Shown here piece by piece: positions 25,901 to 36,302 of a DNA stretch of 64,000 bases. The stretch comes from Hydractinia symbiolongicarpus (taxonomy: Eukaryota; Cnidaria; Hydrozoa; Anthoathecata; Hydractiniidae), in assembly GCF_029227915.1 (NCBI RefSeq), contig NC_079886.1, forward strand, positions 10,313,501 through 10,377,500, written 5' to 3'. The translations under genes were made by a program, and so were the position numbers. The number at the start of each line of letters is the position of its first letter. Positions within the stretch are counted from its first letter, which is position 1. The notes below the pieces were generated by a model, which was not told the DNA's origin, searched no databases, and saw only the letters and a list, made by a program, of their open reading frames with translations.

Positions 25901-28900
25901 GACAGAGCATTGTAATCATGCATAAATTGCAAAAAAATAGCCATGGATGATGTTGTTGTCAATTGACAAAGTACTAAAAATGATAATTTTCTTTGGATAC
26001 CATGCTTAAACAGATAAATACTGTGCAAATATTAAAATTCTAAGGTGGTTTATATGTAACAGACCTTGCCATGATCAAACTCCAATTGTTCTGATCAGGT
26101 TATTTCACAAGATATTGATTATCAAACAAATTTCACACAAATAAATAAATAGACGTTTTGTCAACAACAACAAAATCTGAAACATAAAACTCTTGAAACA
26201 AAAAAAATACATCTCTTATGAAACGAAACTGGTTTAGAATGATACAAAGTCAAAAGAAGAAAAACTTGCAAATAAATGCAGAATGATGACCTTGAGGTAC
26301 TAAAGGAACACAACCTGCTTCTGTTAACTAACACAAGCGAGAAGTATATAAAGAGATCATGACAAGGCGTGACAAATGTAAAAATTACAGCGTTGTGATA
26401 TTTTCAAACCCGTCTTTCCAATCTTCAGATGAAAAAACGCCATCATCATCATCATTGTAATCCACAATTTCCATCGTATGAAGCATATCTTATGTTTATT
26501 TAAACTATTAACACAATTATGATAAATGTAGGTATTCCATACAAAATTAAAAATCTCCAGTTGTGCTCTTCTGATAGCATTAAAGATGTCCTAGAGTCTT
26601 ATATCTTTATAATGGTTAGCAATAAAAACAATACCCAGACGAACACGTCACTAACATCACTTTGAAGTCAGAAAATATAAACAAAAGTAAGTGGTTGTGG
26701 AGAAGAAACAAAATAGCGAAAGAAACATCTTTATGATCAATAATGCTAGAAGCCATTTTAAAATTTAATATTATATTATTTAAAAAAAAATAAAACTAGA
26801 CTTCAAGATGTAACATTATTTTCAAACCTATTAATAGATCAAAGGTTATATTTTTTGTGTTTAAGTTATCATGCAAACATGGTATATTATGATATCAGTA
26901 AGTGTAAATATCTTTGTCTTTTCTTCTGTTTATACACAATGGCTATTTTTTATTTTGAAAGAAGAGGAAGGATTTCAAAAAATAAACATAGGCTTTTGAA
27001 CTTTGTAAAGATTTTGCAAAGTGACAAAATAAAATACAAGCTTAATCCAATACTGCAATTTTTTAAATCTCTTTTGTCAACAACTCAACTAAGCAGTATT
27101 ATACCAGATGATTTACACTTAGACACCTCTCACGTTTTTACTTTGGCTTGACACATAAAAGATTTAGTTGTTTATTTATTCTCTAACATCAGCAATATTA
27201 TTCTATGGTTGGAATAGACAAGTAATGGACTTCCATGTTTTGCACATAAATCAACTTAAAAAAATAGCTACCACACATATGTATATATATTTACTAAGAT
27301 CAGCTTTGCATGATATCTCCATATTTATACTAACTACACATAAACAACACTTTCTTAGAGAAGTTAACAATGAGCCTTTTTGTCACCATTCTTTGTTTCC
27401 CTTACTGTCAAAACAAAAATTTTTTGACACACTGACAGAACATCCACTGTCACCTGGGATTAGCTAATTATAATGCATTTATGAAGCAAATCATTTCCTG
27501 TATTAAACATTTTAATTGGATGAGAAAGTCATTTAAAGACAGTTGCACAAAACCAACCACAAGTTCAATATCAACAACATAGACTTAAAAAATAAACTTA
27601 GAGAGAGTAGATGCAAGTACTTAGAAGATATGAAAACGGAAAAGAAATAACTGGCCCTAATGTTAAACCAGAAACCTTATCTAAAAACATCTACTGTCTA
27701 TCTATACACTGTTTTAAGTGCTAAATTTGGAGTATATTTTAATTAACTATTTCCAATATACACTGGGTCACCTATGATAACAGTGTTTAGCAAGCAAACA
27801 TTTGATGAAATATCCTTAAGAAATTAATCTTCTTTAAGATAAAATAGAAATACAGCACAGTCTTCATGCTTTAAAAATTGCACAACTCTTTACAATATCC
27901 CACATTATCAAATCAGAGGGCTTTTGTGTATTTAGCAAGCAAGAACTCAAGTAGAATTGCAATTATATACAAATTATTTGTGGCTATTTATTTCTACAGT
28001 ATTCAAATAAAGAGAGTTTTGATTACCCAGGGGAGAGATGTTACAACATTTAATTTCTTAAGATGCAAATGTTCCTTATTAAGCTATATGTAATTTACTA
28101 CTGAAATATATCACATGATCTCCTTTCTTTTATTTCATGTTATAATTGCATATAGCTCTAATATTAAGCACAAATAAATATATCTTTAGGATGGAAGAAG
28201 CTAAAATTAATCATGAATACTTTTCTAAAGGAACCTTTATTTCTTAAAACTTTTTAGTTTACTGATAAACGTAAAAAAAAATATTACTTTGAATCAGAAG
28301 AATATTTTTTGGTTAAATCTGTTCTGAATCTTTCTCCAACATGACGATATATCTCAACGATTGTGTTAACAGCTGTATCACGAACCTAAATAAATAAATT
28401 TCATACAAATCAGCACAGAAATAGCAAAATTCATTACAGTTTTTCAAAAACACCATGAAAGAAAAATTCCTACCCTAAACTTCAAAATTATTAGGCTGAA
28501 CAACCTGAAATGTTTCACAAAGATTGGTAATCAAAATGGTGCACACACAGCTTACCTGGCCTGTAGGATCACTTAGAAGTTTCACAAGATGTGGTGTGAT
28601 TTTGTTAATTTGAATACTTGACGCTGTAAACCTACAAATTACAAACAAAATTATCAAATGTCTGGATGCAGTAAGTAAAATTTAGTCAACTAAAACAATG
28701 CGTTTAAAAGAATAAAAGTCATCCAACACTAAAACAGCTTAAATCGTTTATTCCTTGCTTAGTATTTTTACCAATGGGGAAAGCTAACAAACGAACCTGT
28801 TAATTGTTTTGGTTAAACATATCATCAAAACTTCCCGAACACGCCAGTTTTTATGATTAAAACTCTGACCAAGTAAATCAAACACAAACTAGATAAAGAG

Positions 28901-30949
28901 ATAATAAAAAATAATGATCAATCAATAATAAACTGTTCTTAAAATATTCCATTGGTCTTGCCTAGTGACAAAACAAAACGGTAATCTTGTTTCCATGTCC
29001 ATAGCTAAACAACTTAAAAAACATAATTAGAAACAGGGGTGTGACGTGACAGGGACTTTAACCTGCAGAATTATTATTATTATACTTTTAATAACATCAG
29101 CTTATGTTGATACTGACTGCATATAACAACCAGTTAATCTTTTGCAAGACAATGAAATCATTCTTTCTCTTGTCGCAATATTATGACCACCACAACATAA
29201 TTAAATCAAATTAGTAACCAATAACAACATACTTGAGGTGATGACACAGGACTGATCAATTTAAAAATTAGATTTAAAGCTTGGTCACGGACCTAAAAAA
29301 TAAAGAAATATACAGAAATAATATAATCATAAATATATATTAACACCCAGGTTGTGTCACACAAGCAAAACTTACAACTTGTTTTGAATCTCCCAGCCGA
29401 TCAACCACAGGTGAAATTACTGTAAAAAATAAAATTTTAAGATTATAGGTTATTATTATTTCACACAGTTCTGCTAGAAATTTAGCTAACGATGGAAAGA
29501 AACAGAATAAAGACAAGCTTTATTTAGTCTGCAATTACACAAGAGCATATAAATATGAAATATATTTATCATATATGAACTTGCAAGAAAAAAAACATCT
29601 CTAAAGTTTCCAAATATTGTGTTAGGTAGCTAGCCAGCTATATACATGCTTGCATGTTTCAGGTTTCTTTAGATACAGCAACATATACAGAATTTAAATA
29701 TAGTTTACTTATCAGAATTAAAACATTTTATTGAAAGTAGCTTTATTTTCTTATAAACCTGCCATTTGAATAGCCCATTTTGTTTTTGTTTTTTAAAGGA
29801 CTTCCCAGGAAATTCCCATGTGGTTCTTGGCATGGGCAATACGCATCCTCAAGTACAGAATTTTGTATGCATTCCCCATAGAACAGCAAAGAGTCATTCT
29901 TTGCTTGGCCCATAATAATCTCTTATTAACTTTAAGTCCACAAGCCTTCTAGTGCAGTCAATACAGCAACGGCCGAACAAGGAAGAGTTTGTGGGGTCCA
30001 CTCGATTCATCATCTTTGCAATACTTTGAAAGTCAATGTGCAGGTTTATCAGTATTAGAATTATAAAAAACCTATATAAGTGTCAGAAATCTTGCATAAA
30101 GAGAACCTTAAATTCCTATGCTTCTAATAGCTACATTTTTAAATTTAGAAACAAAGCCAATTTTCTTAACGTAGTATGTGATTATAAAACTAAAGATGGC
30201 AAACTTGCTGCAACACTATATAAAGTGAATAATGGGCGCAATTTTACGTTTTTACAGCTTACCAGTGGCTTACAATTTGGAAATTCTAAAGTCTGTAGTA
30301 TACTTCAATACAAAAATGTCATGCAAATATATGATGTTCTAGCAAGTAAGTTAAAAACACTTACTTCCAGTGATATGGGGTTTAAATGACTGTCCCATTC
30401 GTTCTGCAATCAATCCCATTAACTCCAAACCCTGGCAGGAAACCTAAATTTAATTCAGTTTTAAAATCAATAAATGTGTGATACTGATGAAGACATGCGT
30501 GGACTAAATAAAATATTAAAGCAGGCTTTTTCAGAACAATCTCAATATGTGTTAAAAAGCAAGTATTTTTAAAGCATACTGCTTTGGCGACTTGTCATAA
30601 AGTTTAACATTCTGCAGATGCTATTAACAAAACACTAAGTCATTTGGCATATTTGTGGTAGTATGTACAGTGCACCTCTTCTCAAAAAGCCTATGAAAGA
30701 CAACTGCATAGTACACAGAACAGATTTGACAATAAAAAAATCACTAACCTTGAAGTTGCTGCTTGCAATCCATGGAACTAAGCCGTCAGCTATCTGCCCA
30801 ACCACACCTCCACTTATGGTGTTCGATCTATCTTGTAAATATGTTGATAGGTCCTCCGCAACTTTAAGTCTTTTGTGAGTATCCTGGGTATTAACTGCAT
30901 CTCGAAATTCTTCAAGCGTATCATTGTCAGTCATGACAACTCCTGGCAT
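6705..30949 (-). CDS. CLASP: CLASP, microtubule plus-end and lattice-stabilising protein (complete gene)
   Basis: CLASPs bind tubulin through TOG domains, suppress microtubule catastrophe and promote rescue. They are brought to plus ends by EB proteins and CLIPs and act at the cell cortex, the Golgi and kinetochores. I resolve 39 coding exons whose phases all agree, giving 4164 nt and 1387 residues; vertebrate CLASPs have about 1500. The order is TOG1 (about 1-230), TOG2 (about 290-510), a Ser/Arg-rich linker with a TxIP motif, TOG3 (about 768-981), a second linker with SRIP, and the C-terminal CLIP-interacting domain (1154-1387). Strong family blocks include VEIYRHVGER, LIPNSAK, DNTQTPSLK, AVSRIVTWISEPKSPDVRK and the C-terminal MKLLNLYIRR. 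The start MPGVVMTDND follows an upstream stop. Block entries give exon coordinates. Only one CLASP gene is visible; vertebrates have two. Confidence 0.96.
8132..8726 (-). CDS. CLASP: CLASP linker exons 32-33 with SxIP motif
   Basis: Exons: 8688-8726 (GATRVIKLHMKQ, matching the human DGATKLLHNHLK) and 8132-8609 (residues about 995-1153). The second exon is a Ser/Pro/Tyr-rich disordered segment. It contains LHSRIPVPHK near residues 1074-1083, a good SxIP EB1-binding motif, and a nearby ARIP that does not fit. Vertebrate CLASPs carry their SxIP motifs before TOG3, so a motif here would be an additional or shifted EB1 contact. Confidence 0.88.
8854..10632 (-). CDS. CLASP: CLASP TOG3 domain exons 27-31
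   Basis: Exons: 10529-10632, 10101-10164, 9554-9717, 9176-9398, 8854-8940 (residues 768-981). Matching blocks in order are SKRDGLHSLLTYL (human SERKEGLLGLQNLL), FNRYFAEPNSK, IYSLFLDVLSEFI, NDLQDWLFVLLTRLLQRL, YVTDNTQTPSLKMKVSLL, AVSRIVTWISEPKSPDVRK and ALFQLNTPEFTMML. The first of these exons begins in phase 0, so it can follow either exon 26 at 13669-13797 or the large alternative exon at 10814-12034. This is the best conserved part of the gene and secures the family. Confidence 0.94.
9405..9505. repeat. AT-rich tandem-like stretch in a CLASP intron
   Basis: Repeated variants of 'ataTATAGTATAA' lie directly beside the acceptor of the exon at 9176-9398. No function is evident. Confidence 0.45.
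10814..12034 (-). CDS. CLASP: CLASP alternative first (or cassette) exon, 407 codons, SxIP-rich
   Basis: One open exon from an ATG at 12034 to a CAG|GTATAC donor at 10814, ending in phase 0. It can splice to the exon at 10529-10632 that opens TOG3. The product is basic, Ser/Arg-rich and disordered, like CLASP linkers. It has three SxIP-type motifs: KSLIPKIAKTK (about 118-121), SSSIPVPVRSK (about 222-225) and KSRIPQAIRS (about 326-329). A 9-residue repeat (SSPRQ-LP) sits at about 345-378. The frame stays open 45 codons upstream of this ATG, but that part is hydrophobic and unlike the linker. Candidate acceptors with pyrimidine tracts give the wrong phase, so I favour a first exon with its own promoter in the 1.6 kb upstream. 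A weak phase-0 acceptor (TTCTAAG) near 12130 leaves a cassette exon possible. Confidence 0.7.
10901..11002 (-). repeat. 27-bp coding minisatellite in the CLASP alternative exon
   Basis: Nearly four tandem 27-bp units encode the nine-residue repeats TSPGQHLLL, SSPRQHILP, SSPRQLMLP and SSPRQLLF. The SP dipeptide in each unit is a possible proline-directed kinase site. The frame is kept in every unit. Confidence 0.8.
13669..17962 (-). CDS. CLASP: CLASP exons 21-26: Ser/Arg-rich linker
   Basis: Exons: 17943-17962, 17394-17579, 16045-16156, 14556-14683, 14081-14112, 13669-13797 (residues about 565-767). The region is rich in Ser, Arg and Pro, as expected for the disordered lattice-binding segment. 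It contains KTRIPTPA near residues 664-671, a TxIP variant of the EB1-binding SxIP motif in a basic and proline-rich setting. Exon 21 is a 20-nt microexon (SSKKPTR) and exon 25 is only 32 nt (VTEDALWDAL, similar to the human EEAVADAL block). The last exon is acidic and Ser-rich (GSDESDTSSILSHDS), like the SDDDANSDASS stretch of vertebrate CLASP. Confidence 0.86.
13838..13923. repeat. Degenerate ATGA/AATG microsatellite
   Basis: Interrupted tetranucleotide repeats (gaatgaatgaat and variants) in the CLASP intron just upstream of the exon at 13669-13797. Confidence 0.75.
15108..15176. repeat. 18-bp tandem repeat, about four copies
   Basis: Unit catgggcgtttatttatc, with one or two changes between copies. 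It lies in a CLASP intron. Confidence 0.8.
15452..15622 (+). mobile_element. Helitron-like non-autonomous element, copy 1
   Basis: Shares a TCTATATTATAA start, a CTGTATACGTCTACCTGTCACG core and a GACGGGCGAACCTACGG block with two other copies in this window. It ends with a weakened hairpin then CTAG followed by T. A TC start, a 3' hairpin and CTAG|T are the marks of Helitron ends. It lies in a CLASP intron. Confidence 0.5.
18218..22132 (-). CDS. CLASP: CLASP exons 9-20: acidic linker and TOG2 domain
   Basis: Exons: 22092-22132, 21332-21425, 20839-20894, 20633-20725, 20458-20550, 20301-20350, 20117-20207, 19838-19882, 19686-19759, 19535-19594, 18642-18764, 18218-18379 (residues 238 to about 564). 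Exons 9-10 encode a basic Ser-rich linker (SVRRSTSFSAGDKKK). TOG2 opens with AVDETDFMSAWEEVQEA, matching human AVDEEDFIKAFDDV, and runs through NEILSNANADWEKRVEA, VKDLRSTVVREACITL, QPLINLIPNSAK, PRLIPVIVSS and GISDADSEARAAVRRAYW. In the family TOG2 binds curved tubulin and confers much of the anti-catastrophe activity. Exon 9 can be joined in frame by exon 8 or by either of two candidate alternative first exons, because all three end in phase 1. Confidence 0.93.
22260..22386 (-). CDS. CLASP: CLASP candidate alternative first exon B
   Basis: A 127-nt open segment from an ATG at 22386 to an AAG|GTAAAA donor in phase 1, fitting exon 9 only 127 nt downstream. It encodes MVIKNVEISH, ESQNNYEGGD, SCYELDAKSYL and TAFYRTLSDLE. 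Entering it as an internal exon through the upstream AG puts the wrong frame in use and meets a stop. It would give a second TOG1-less isoform. Confidence 0.5.
24795..24864 (-). CDS. CLASP: CLASP candidate alternative first exon A
   Basis: A 70-nt open segment from an ATG to a good GTGAGT donor in phase 1, fitting exon 9. It encodes MDRLMEIKLQLNDPQCDLMDVDI. It cannot be an ordinary internal exon: entering from exon 8 at the only usable acceptors (TTACAG or CCTCAG) gives a stop within a few codons. It would therefore start a short CLASP lacking TOG1, analogous to the short N-termini of vertebrate CLASP2 beta/gamma. Confidence 0.48.
25515..30949 (-). CDS. CLASP: CLASP exons 1-8: TOG1 domain
   Basis: Exons, in order of translation: 30749-30949, 30365-30443, 29376-29419, 29233-29292, 28797-28888, 28556-28631, 28288-28385, 25515-25576 (residues 1-237). 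The segments form the HEAT-like helices of TOG1: GLVPWIASSNFK, SPVVDRLGDSKQV, NWRVREVLMICL, ITPHLVKLLSDPTGQ, VRDTAVNTIVEIYRHVGER and LSKFDQVQKSGNM. These align in order with human CLASP1/2 from memory. In that family TOG1 is present only in long (alpha) isoforms, so this block defines the long form. The 2.7-kb intron between exons 7 and 8 contains a candidate alternative first exon. Confidence 0.93.
26389..26486 (-). CDS. CLASP: CLASP candidate alternative first exon C
   Basis: A 98-nt open segment in the intron between exons 7 and 8. It runs from an ATG with an in-frame stop just upstream to a CT|GTAATT donor in phase 2, the phase that exon 8 requires. It encodes an acidic peptide (MLHTMEIVDY, NDDDDGVFSS, EDWKDGFENITT). 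The product would drop TOG1 and keep the LSKFDQVQKSG segment. Support is coding-like composition and phase match only; the donor is moderate. Confidence 0.4.
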
Positions 30950-32870
30950 AATTTATTACAAACCATAACATTGCAACATTTTGTCAAATGTTTTATCAAT
31001 TTATATTTGCCCTAATTCTATCTAAATCAAAACCGTGCTTCAAAAAGATTTGTATATAATCTAAATAACAAAAATAAAACTAACAGTGACTTAAGCTTAA
31101 CTGAATATATTTACAAAACATAACACGTGAACTTGAAAGAAAAAAACATGGGAAGACTTTTTTTACTGCACCAACTCACTAAATCAATCCCACATTAAAT
31201 AATAATTTTCAAAAAATTACATCTTCATGTTCTTGTAAAAGCTTTTAATGGTGGTACATTCAGATTGCTTAATTGGAAATGTGGTTTGGATCATTAAAAA
31301 TAACAAAGACATGCCAACACAACATCCTGAAATAAGAAGCTAAAAAATCAGAGAAGGATCAACCCTGAACTACAAGATAAATAAACTACTCTTCTTGCAT
31401 AACCTTTTGTTGTACACACACAGTCATATAGTTACATTAGCTATCTATAAATGTAATCTGCATGTACCATAGTCAAAACAAACTTATTATTAAGCATTGA
31501 ATTGATTTTAATTAAATCCTATATAATACAATCATTGTAAAGCATGAAGGGAGCGATAAAAATAAAGAATAAACCCATTAGTAACTCTGCTAACAGTAAT
31601 ATTGTTTTATTTTGAACAGCTTACAAAAAAATATGTTTTTCATCCACAAGAAAAAAAGAAATTAAAGTTATAATATTTTTCACACTTGTTACAAAAATTG
31701 TGAAATTTTTGTAATTAAAAATTCACCTCATCTGATTGTACAAAGGATAAATATTTAAAGTTCTTTATAATCAAAAAAATTATGTGTAAGAACTGTCACC
31801 ATTTTGCTTTGACTTTTTTTATTGAGCATGGCATAAATTTAAGTCATTATATTATTGAACCATGCTTTTAAAGAAAAGAACAATACTTTTTTGCATTAAT
31901 TACCCCAGCAGACATATTTTAAAACATCAATAATTAAAAAATCTTAAAAAATCTATATTAAAATGTTCTACTTTTCAAAAGAAAATTTTACTTTTTAAGA
32001 AAATCTGTACATAGCAATTCATTATTTAAGGAAATATTAAAATCTACCCGGTCAAGTTATAAAGACTTGTTAGACAAAACACACCCAATCTCCATTAATA
32101 AATACATATGTGCAGAAACAAGACAAAATATTTATGCTGTCTTGAGAATACTTAATAGATTTTTAATGTATTTACAGCCATGTCTCATTTTTTATCTGGT
32201 ATAAAATAATCATCATTGGTTTTGTTGAGAAGTATAAGCAGGACATACGAAATTTCAAGCCATTTAATCCTGACTATTGTCCAAACTATTTTCCTGGTTA
32301 AATATTGCATATTTTACATAAACAGTTAATTGTGCAATAAACATTGCATTGTCAGATACTTGACCAAAAATGTGTCAGAAAATGCAACTTTTTTTAACAA
32401 AGAAAAGACATTTAGCAGGACTAGTTTCTTCAATTTTCTGCAAAAAAGGCTGTTCCCTATAGCAACTAAGTGTTGGATAAATATAGTATCCATTCTTCTC
32501 GCATTATGATGGAATAGTTGAACAATGCACATCTTGTGTTGTTCAAGGAACACAACGAAACATTAACATCAAGCATATTACAGTGTATAAATCTTTGCAA
32601 GTTTTATTCAAGCAGTTGATCTATTATTGCTTACGTAACTTGCGTAATACTGTTGATTCCTTTTTACTTGCGCAACATATTTCTAATCCTCCTTCTGATA
32701 GGTTTAAGCAAAAAAAGGTCCCTGGTGCTTAAATGCTAGTTATGTGCCGTTGTAAGATCACCAACACTTTTTAACCAGATTTAGATGTGTTTGTACAAGC
32801 AACATAAATGGTGGATAATAAATGTGAGGAAATAGAATAAATAATTATAATTTCTTTTGAATAATATTTT
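30950..32870. other. Upstream region of CLASP, no gene seen
   Basis: Very AT-rich. It should contain the promoter and 5' leader of the long CLASP form. Small frames on both strands lack family features. Confidence 0.4.
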
Positions 32871-32875
32871 GCTTT

Positions 32876-33372
32876 CAGGGTTCCCACAACATTTCAAAAG
32901 TCTCAATCCAGGAGATTCGAGGAGAAATTTAGTAAAATTCAAGGACAATTTCGAAAATAAGCGAGGAGAATCAAAGGGATTATTCTTACTTTTACAAACA
33001 AAATCAGGGAGAATCGAGGAGTTTTTTAGGTCAACGAAAAATGGTTCTTTCGTCTTTTAACAGGGAAGTTAATTATTTAAAAAAAGGCAAACACAATATC
33101 TACAATATCTACCTAATTTTAAACTATGATGATGGGAATTAGAAAAATCTTTGAATTTTTATCAAAAAATGAAAAATAACAAAGAATACTTATTTCATAG
33201 ATAATCTTTTTTCTTGTTAATTGATTGCAATTTGAACTTGTACTCGTCAATTTTAGCCTCTTTTTCTGATCTGAAAATATTTTGCGCCGTTTGGAAAAAA
33301 ATTCAGAAGATATGAGGAGGAAAATGAAAATCGAGGAGATTCGAGGATTTACAAGGATCTGTGGGAACCCTG
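32876..33372. mobile_element. Short terminal-inverted-repeat DNA transposon (MITE), 497 bp
   Basis: Begins CAGGGTTCCCACA and ends TGTGGGAACCCTG, a perfect 13-bp inverted repeat. It is flanked on both sides by GCTTT (32871-32875 and 33373-33377), a 5-bp target-site duplication. The interior repeats the phrase gaggagaatcgagga and similar. The termini resemble hAT-type elements (CAGGGTT). It has no transposase frame, so it must have been moved in trans. Confidence 0.85.
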
Positions 33373-33377
33373 GCTTT

Positions 33378-35677
33378 AGAGAATATTGGACTTAAAATTT
33401 TAGGAAATTATAGGAGAATTTAGGAGTTGGGGTCAGATTTTAGAAAATATAACTAGGGCTTTTGGAACTGCACTAGTTATGTAAATATAACTAGAGTTTG
33501 AATTAGAGATAAAAGTAAGTTTGTAATAATTTGATGACTGTAGAGGCAAAGTGGTTGAAGTTATATATTTGGGGTACTTTCGAAGGTAAAGAGCTCTGAA
33601 AATGAAAAAAAAAATAGAGTATGAATATAAATATATAGAGAATGAAAATTTGTTAGGATTTAACAATAACTTTCTTTTCCTAAAATGTTCGTTGTGTTGT
33701 TTTTTTATGGAAAACTGCATGTTTTTTTAAGCTTTGCTAACTTTGCCCAATAATAGTTATTTATTGTTCTGAAGTGTATTTGAAATCATAAAATCGTTTT
33801 ATTTCAGGTCTAATAAAATATTTCATACCAATGTCTTATCAAACAATTTACATTGGGTCAGAATTAATAATTTTGGCTTTATTTATTAATTGATTAGTTT
33901 TTTTTTTACTTTTCTCATTACATGACTGTGAAGTATTATTGATAATGACACTATTATGACACTGGTCATAAACACATTTATGAAAAATTCTACAAATTAA
34001 AACCAAAAAGACTGAATTTTGAAGTCCCTTCCCCTCTTGTCTCTTTCTCCATATTGTAAAGTGAAGACAAACAACTCTCCATTTGGATATATAAAAGGAA
34101 ACACCAGGCGAAGTGAACAAGGTTGAAAGTTATGCTCTTACTACTAAACGGAGAAATAAGAACAATAAATCTTTTAAAAAGCGTTTTGTTACTTTACAAG
34201 ATTGTGGTTTAGAATTCTAAATTGTAAAAATTGTATGATATAATTTTTCTTCTCCCGGGGCCCTCTTTTTTCACTTTTTAATGTTCAAACAATGTTTGTT
34301 TTCTTGCACTGCCTCCCAATATCAAAAAGTCAGAAACTACCCTGGGGTAGTTTCTGACTTGGTTGTCAATTTTTTGTCTCCTAGAGTATCATTTTTACTT
34401 AATGTGAGACAAGATGCAAATTTAAATCTCAACTCAAACTCAGAGCTCTACCGAGGCCTTCCACAAGACTGTACATAGCTAATAGAAAAAGTTTTTTTTC
34501 TAGCAACTACAGATTCTGCTATGCAAAACCCATAGGTGAGGATGGTTAGTGTAGAATGTTGTGTGCTAAAATTGTGTGCATAGTAAAAGAGAATACAGAT
34601 ATACAATCTTGATATACAAATGTAGGAATATTGCATAAAGATTGCACTTATCTGTTGCAAACAAATTTTTTACTTATATGTATATACCATGGGAGTGTGT
34701 TCGTTACTCTAGTCAACTTTGATTGACTAGATATTTAATGAAACGTGGATTACAAAAAATAGTATGATAATCTCCTATCTGATCTTTTTTAAGATAAAAC
34801 ATTGAAAAAACTAATATATTTGGTATAGCAACGTTATATTAATTGCATTATTTTTTTTTAAAAAAGACTGAAAATATTAAAGCGTTTATTCTGTAAATCA
34901 TAACTCACAATATGTACAGTCACTTAAATGTAACTGCACACAATAGTTATAACCTTTTCAAAAGCTTTTGGTAACATCAGGACTTTTGTTTTTATTGTTA
35001 ACCCTAAAGCCTATATATAACAAATAAAACTCTCATCAAAGCATGAAAATCAACAAATTTCGTTTTGAAATAACAAAAAAACATTATCATGGTAGCTTAA
35101 AAATCACAGTATTTTCATTAAGCTTGAAAATCTGCCTATTCCATTCTAGAGTAATGAGAAAATGTTGCACCATTATAAGAAAAGAAAACGTGTAAATAAA
35201 AGATATGCAAAGGTTTTTATGTAGCAATAAGGTCATTACACAAAATCGTAAAACTTGCGTACATGTGAAGTTATATTCAAGCACTACTATGGTAAGGAAA
35301 ATCGCTATTATGAATGCAGCGTCTTTAAAAAACCATTTGGTCATGTGTTTAGGAGAAGTCAATTTTAATAAAATATTTTTGGAGGTTACTGGATTTTTGG
35401 AGGTTATTGGATTTGAAAAAAACTAATAGTTAATGAATTCATTATCCAAACCACAAATACATTTTCAATATGACATAAGTTTTTTTTGAGATGAAATGTC
35501 ATCATTTATAACTAAAATCAAAGTTATTAGCTAGCTTCAAAAGTCAAATTTCCATAGAGGAAACGTCAAAATTGAAATTGCACCTAGTCACAAACGTCAA
35601 ATTGACGTTTCTCGTGGTAACTTGAGTATGGACACTGCCCCTCCCCCATTTGTTGGGAAAGAGGTTGAAATGTCTGA
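33378..35677. other. Intergenic, no gene seen
   Basis: AT-rich. Apart from the palindrome noted separately, frames here are short and unremarkable. Confidence 0.4.
34326..34361. repeat. Perfect palindrome, 16-bp arms
   Basis: AAGTCAGAAACTACCC, two central bases, then its exact reverse complement. It could form a very stable cruciform or an RNA hairpin. I see no transposon ends around it. Confidence 0.85.
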
Positions 35678-35682
35678 TCAAA

Positions 35683-36297
35683 CAGTCAGGGTAAACACCT
35701 AATTAGGCGAAGTCGTTTAGTTAGGCGACGTGATGTAGTTTAATGAGGCTACCCGTAGTCTAACTACGCGAACGAAAACTTTCTGTTGTAAATACGTCGA
35801 AATCATTGTGTTTCGCATTACAATTTTTATGTGAATCAAATCTGTCCACTTTGCAGATTATATTGACCAATTATCGTCTTATTTGCATCGTACATTGGTA
35901 ACTTATGGCCCAAACCTTGTGTGGCACTATTTGTTGTTTTAAATAATGGATTTCAGCCATTCACGCCGCAGGGAAAAAATAAATATGGCGGACGAAAATG
36001 TCACCTAAATAGGCGACACTTAACCTAATTAGGTTATATATTTCATTTTAACATAATTCTTAGTTGCGCGAACATATCGAGGCACGAGTGACAATTTTGG
36101 AATCATGGTCGCGTAGACTATCCATTCTGAACAAAGATTTTTTGCAATTTTTTCTTAGGAATGTGTGAAAAGCCATTAAATATTGTAATGTCTTAAATAG
36201 GTTACATATGGCTTAACTAAGCTACAATGAGTCGCCTAAATAGGTGGTATGCCCTAATTAGCCTACCGTCGCCTAATTAAAGTGTTTACCCTGACTG
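35683..36297. mobile_element. Terminal-inverted-repeat DNA transposon (MITE), 615 bp
   Basis: Begins CAGTCAGGGTAAACAC and ends GTGTTTACCCTGACTG, a 16-bp inverted repeat. It continues imperfectly into a second inverted block (taattaggcga / tcgcctaatta). TCAAA flanks both ends (35678-35682, 36298-36302). The interior contains many copies, in both orientations, of a cctaaTTAGGCGAC-like motif and 'ttaggttat' variants, as subterminal transposase-binding repeats would. It has no coding frame. Confidence 0.88.
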
Positions 36298-36302
36298 TCA
36301 AA

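Noticed and set aside
29800-30020. Less AT-rich segment in CLASP intron 2, possible SINE or processed pseudogene
   Set aside because: No tRNA-like promoter boxes, poly(A) tail or recognisable protein could be confirmed.
30036-30389. 117-codon plus-strand frame
   Set aside because: Antisense to CLASP exon 2 and its intron, with no family features.
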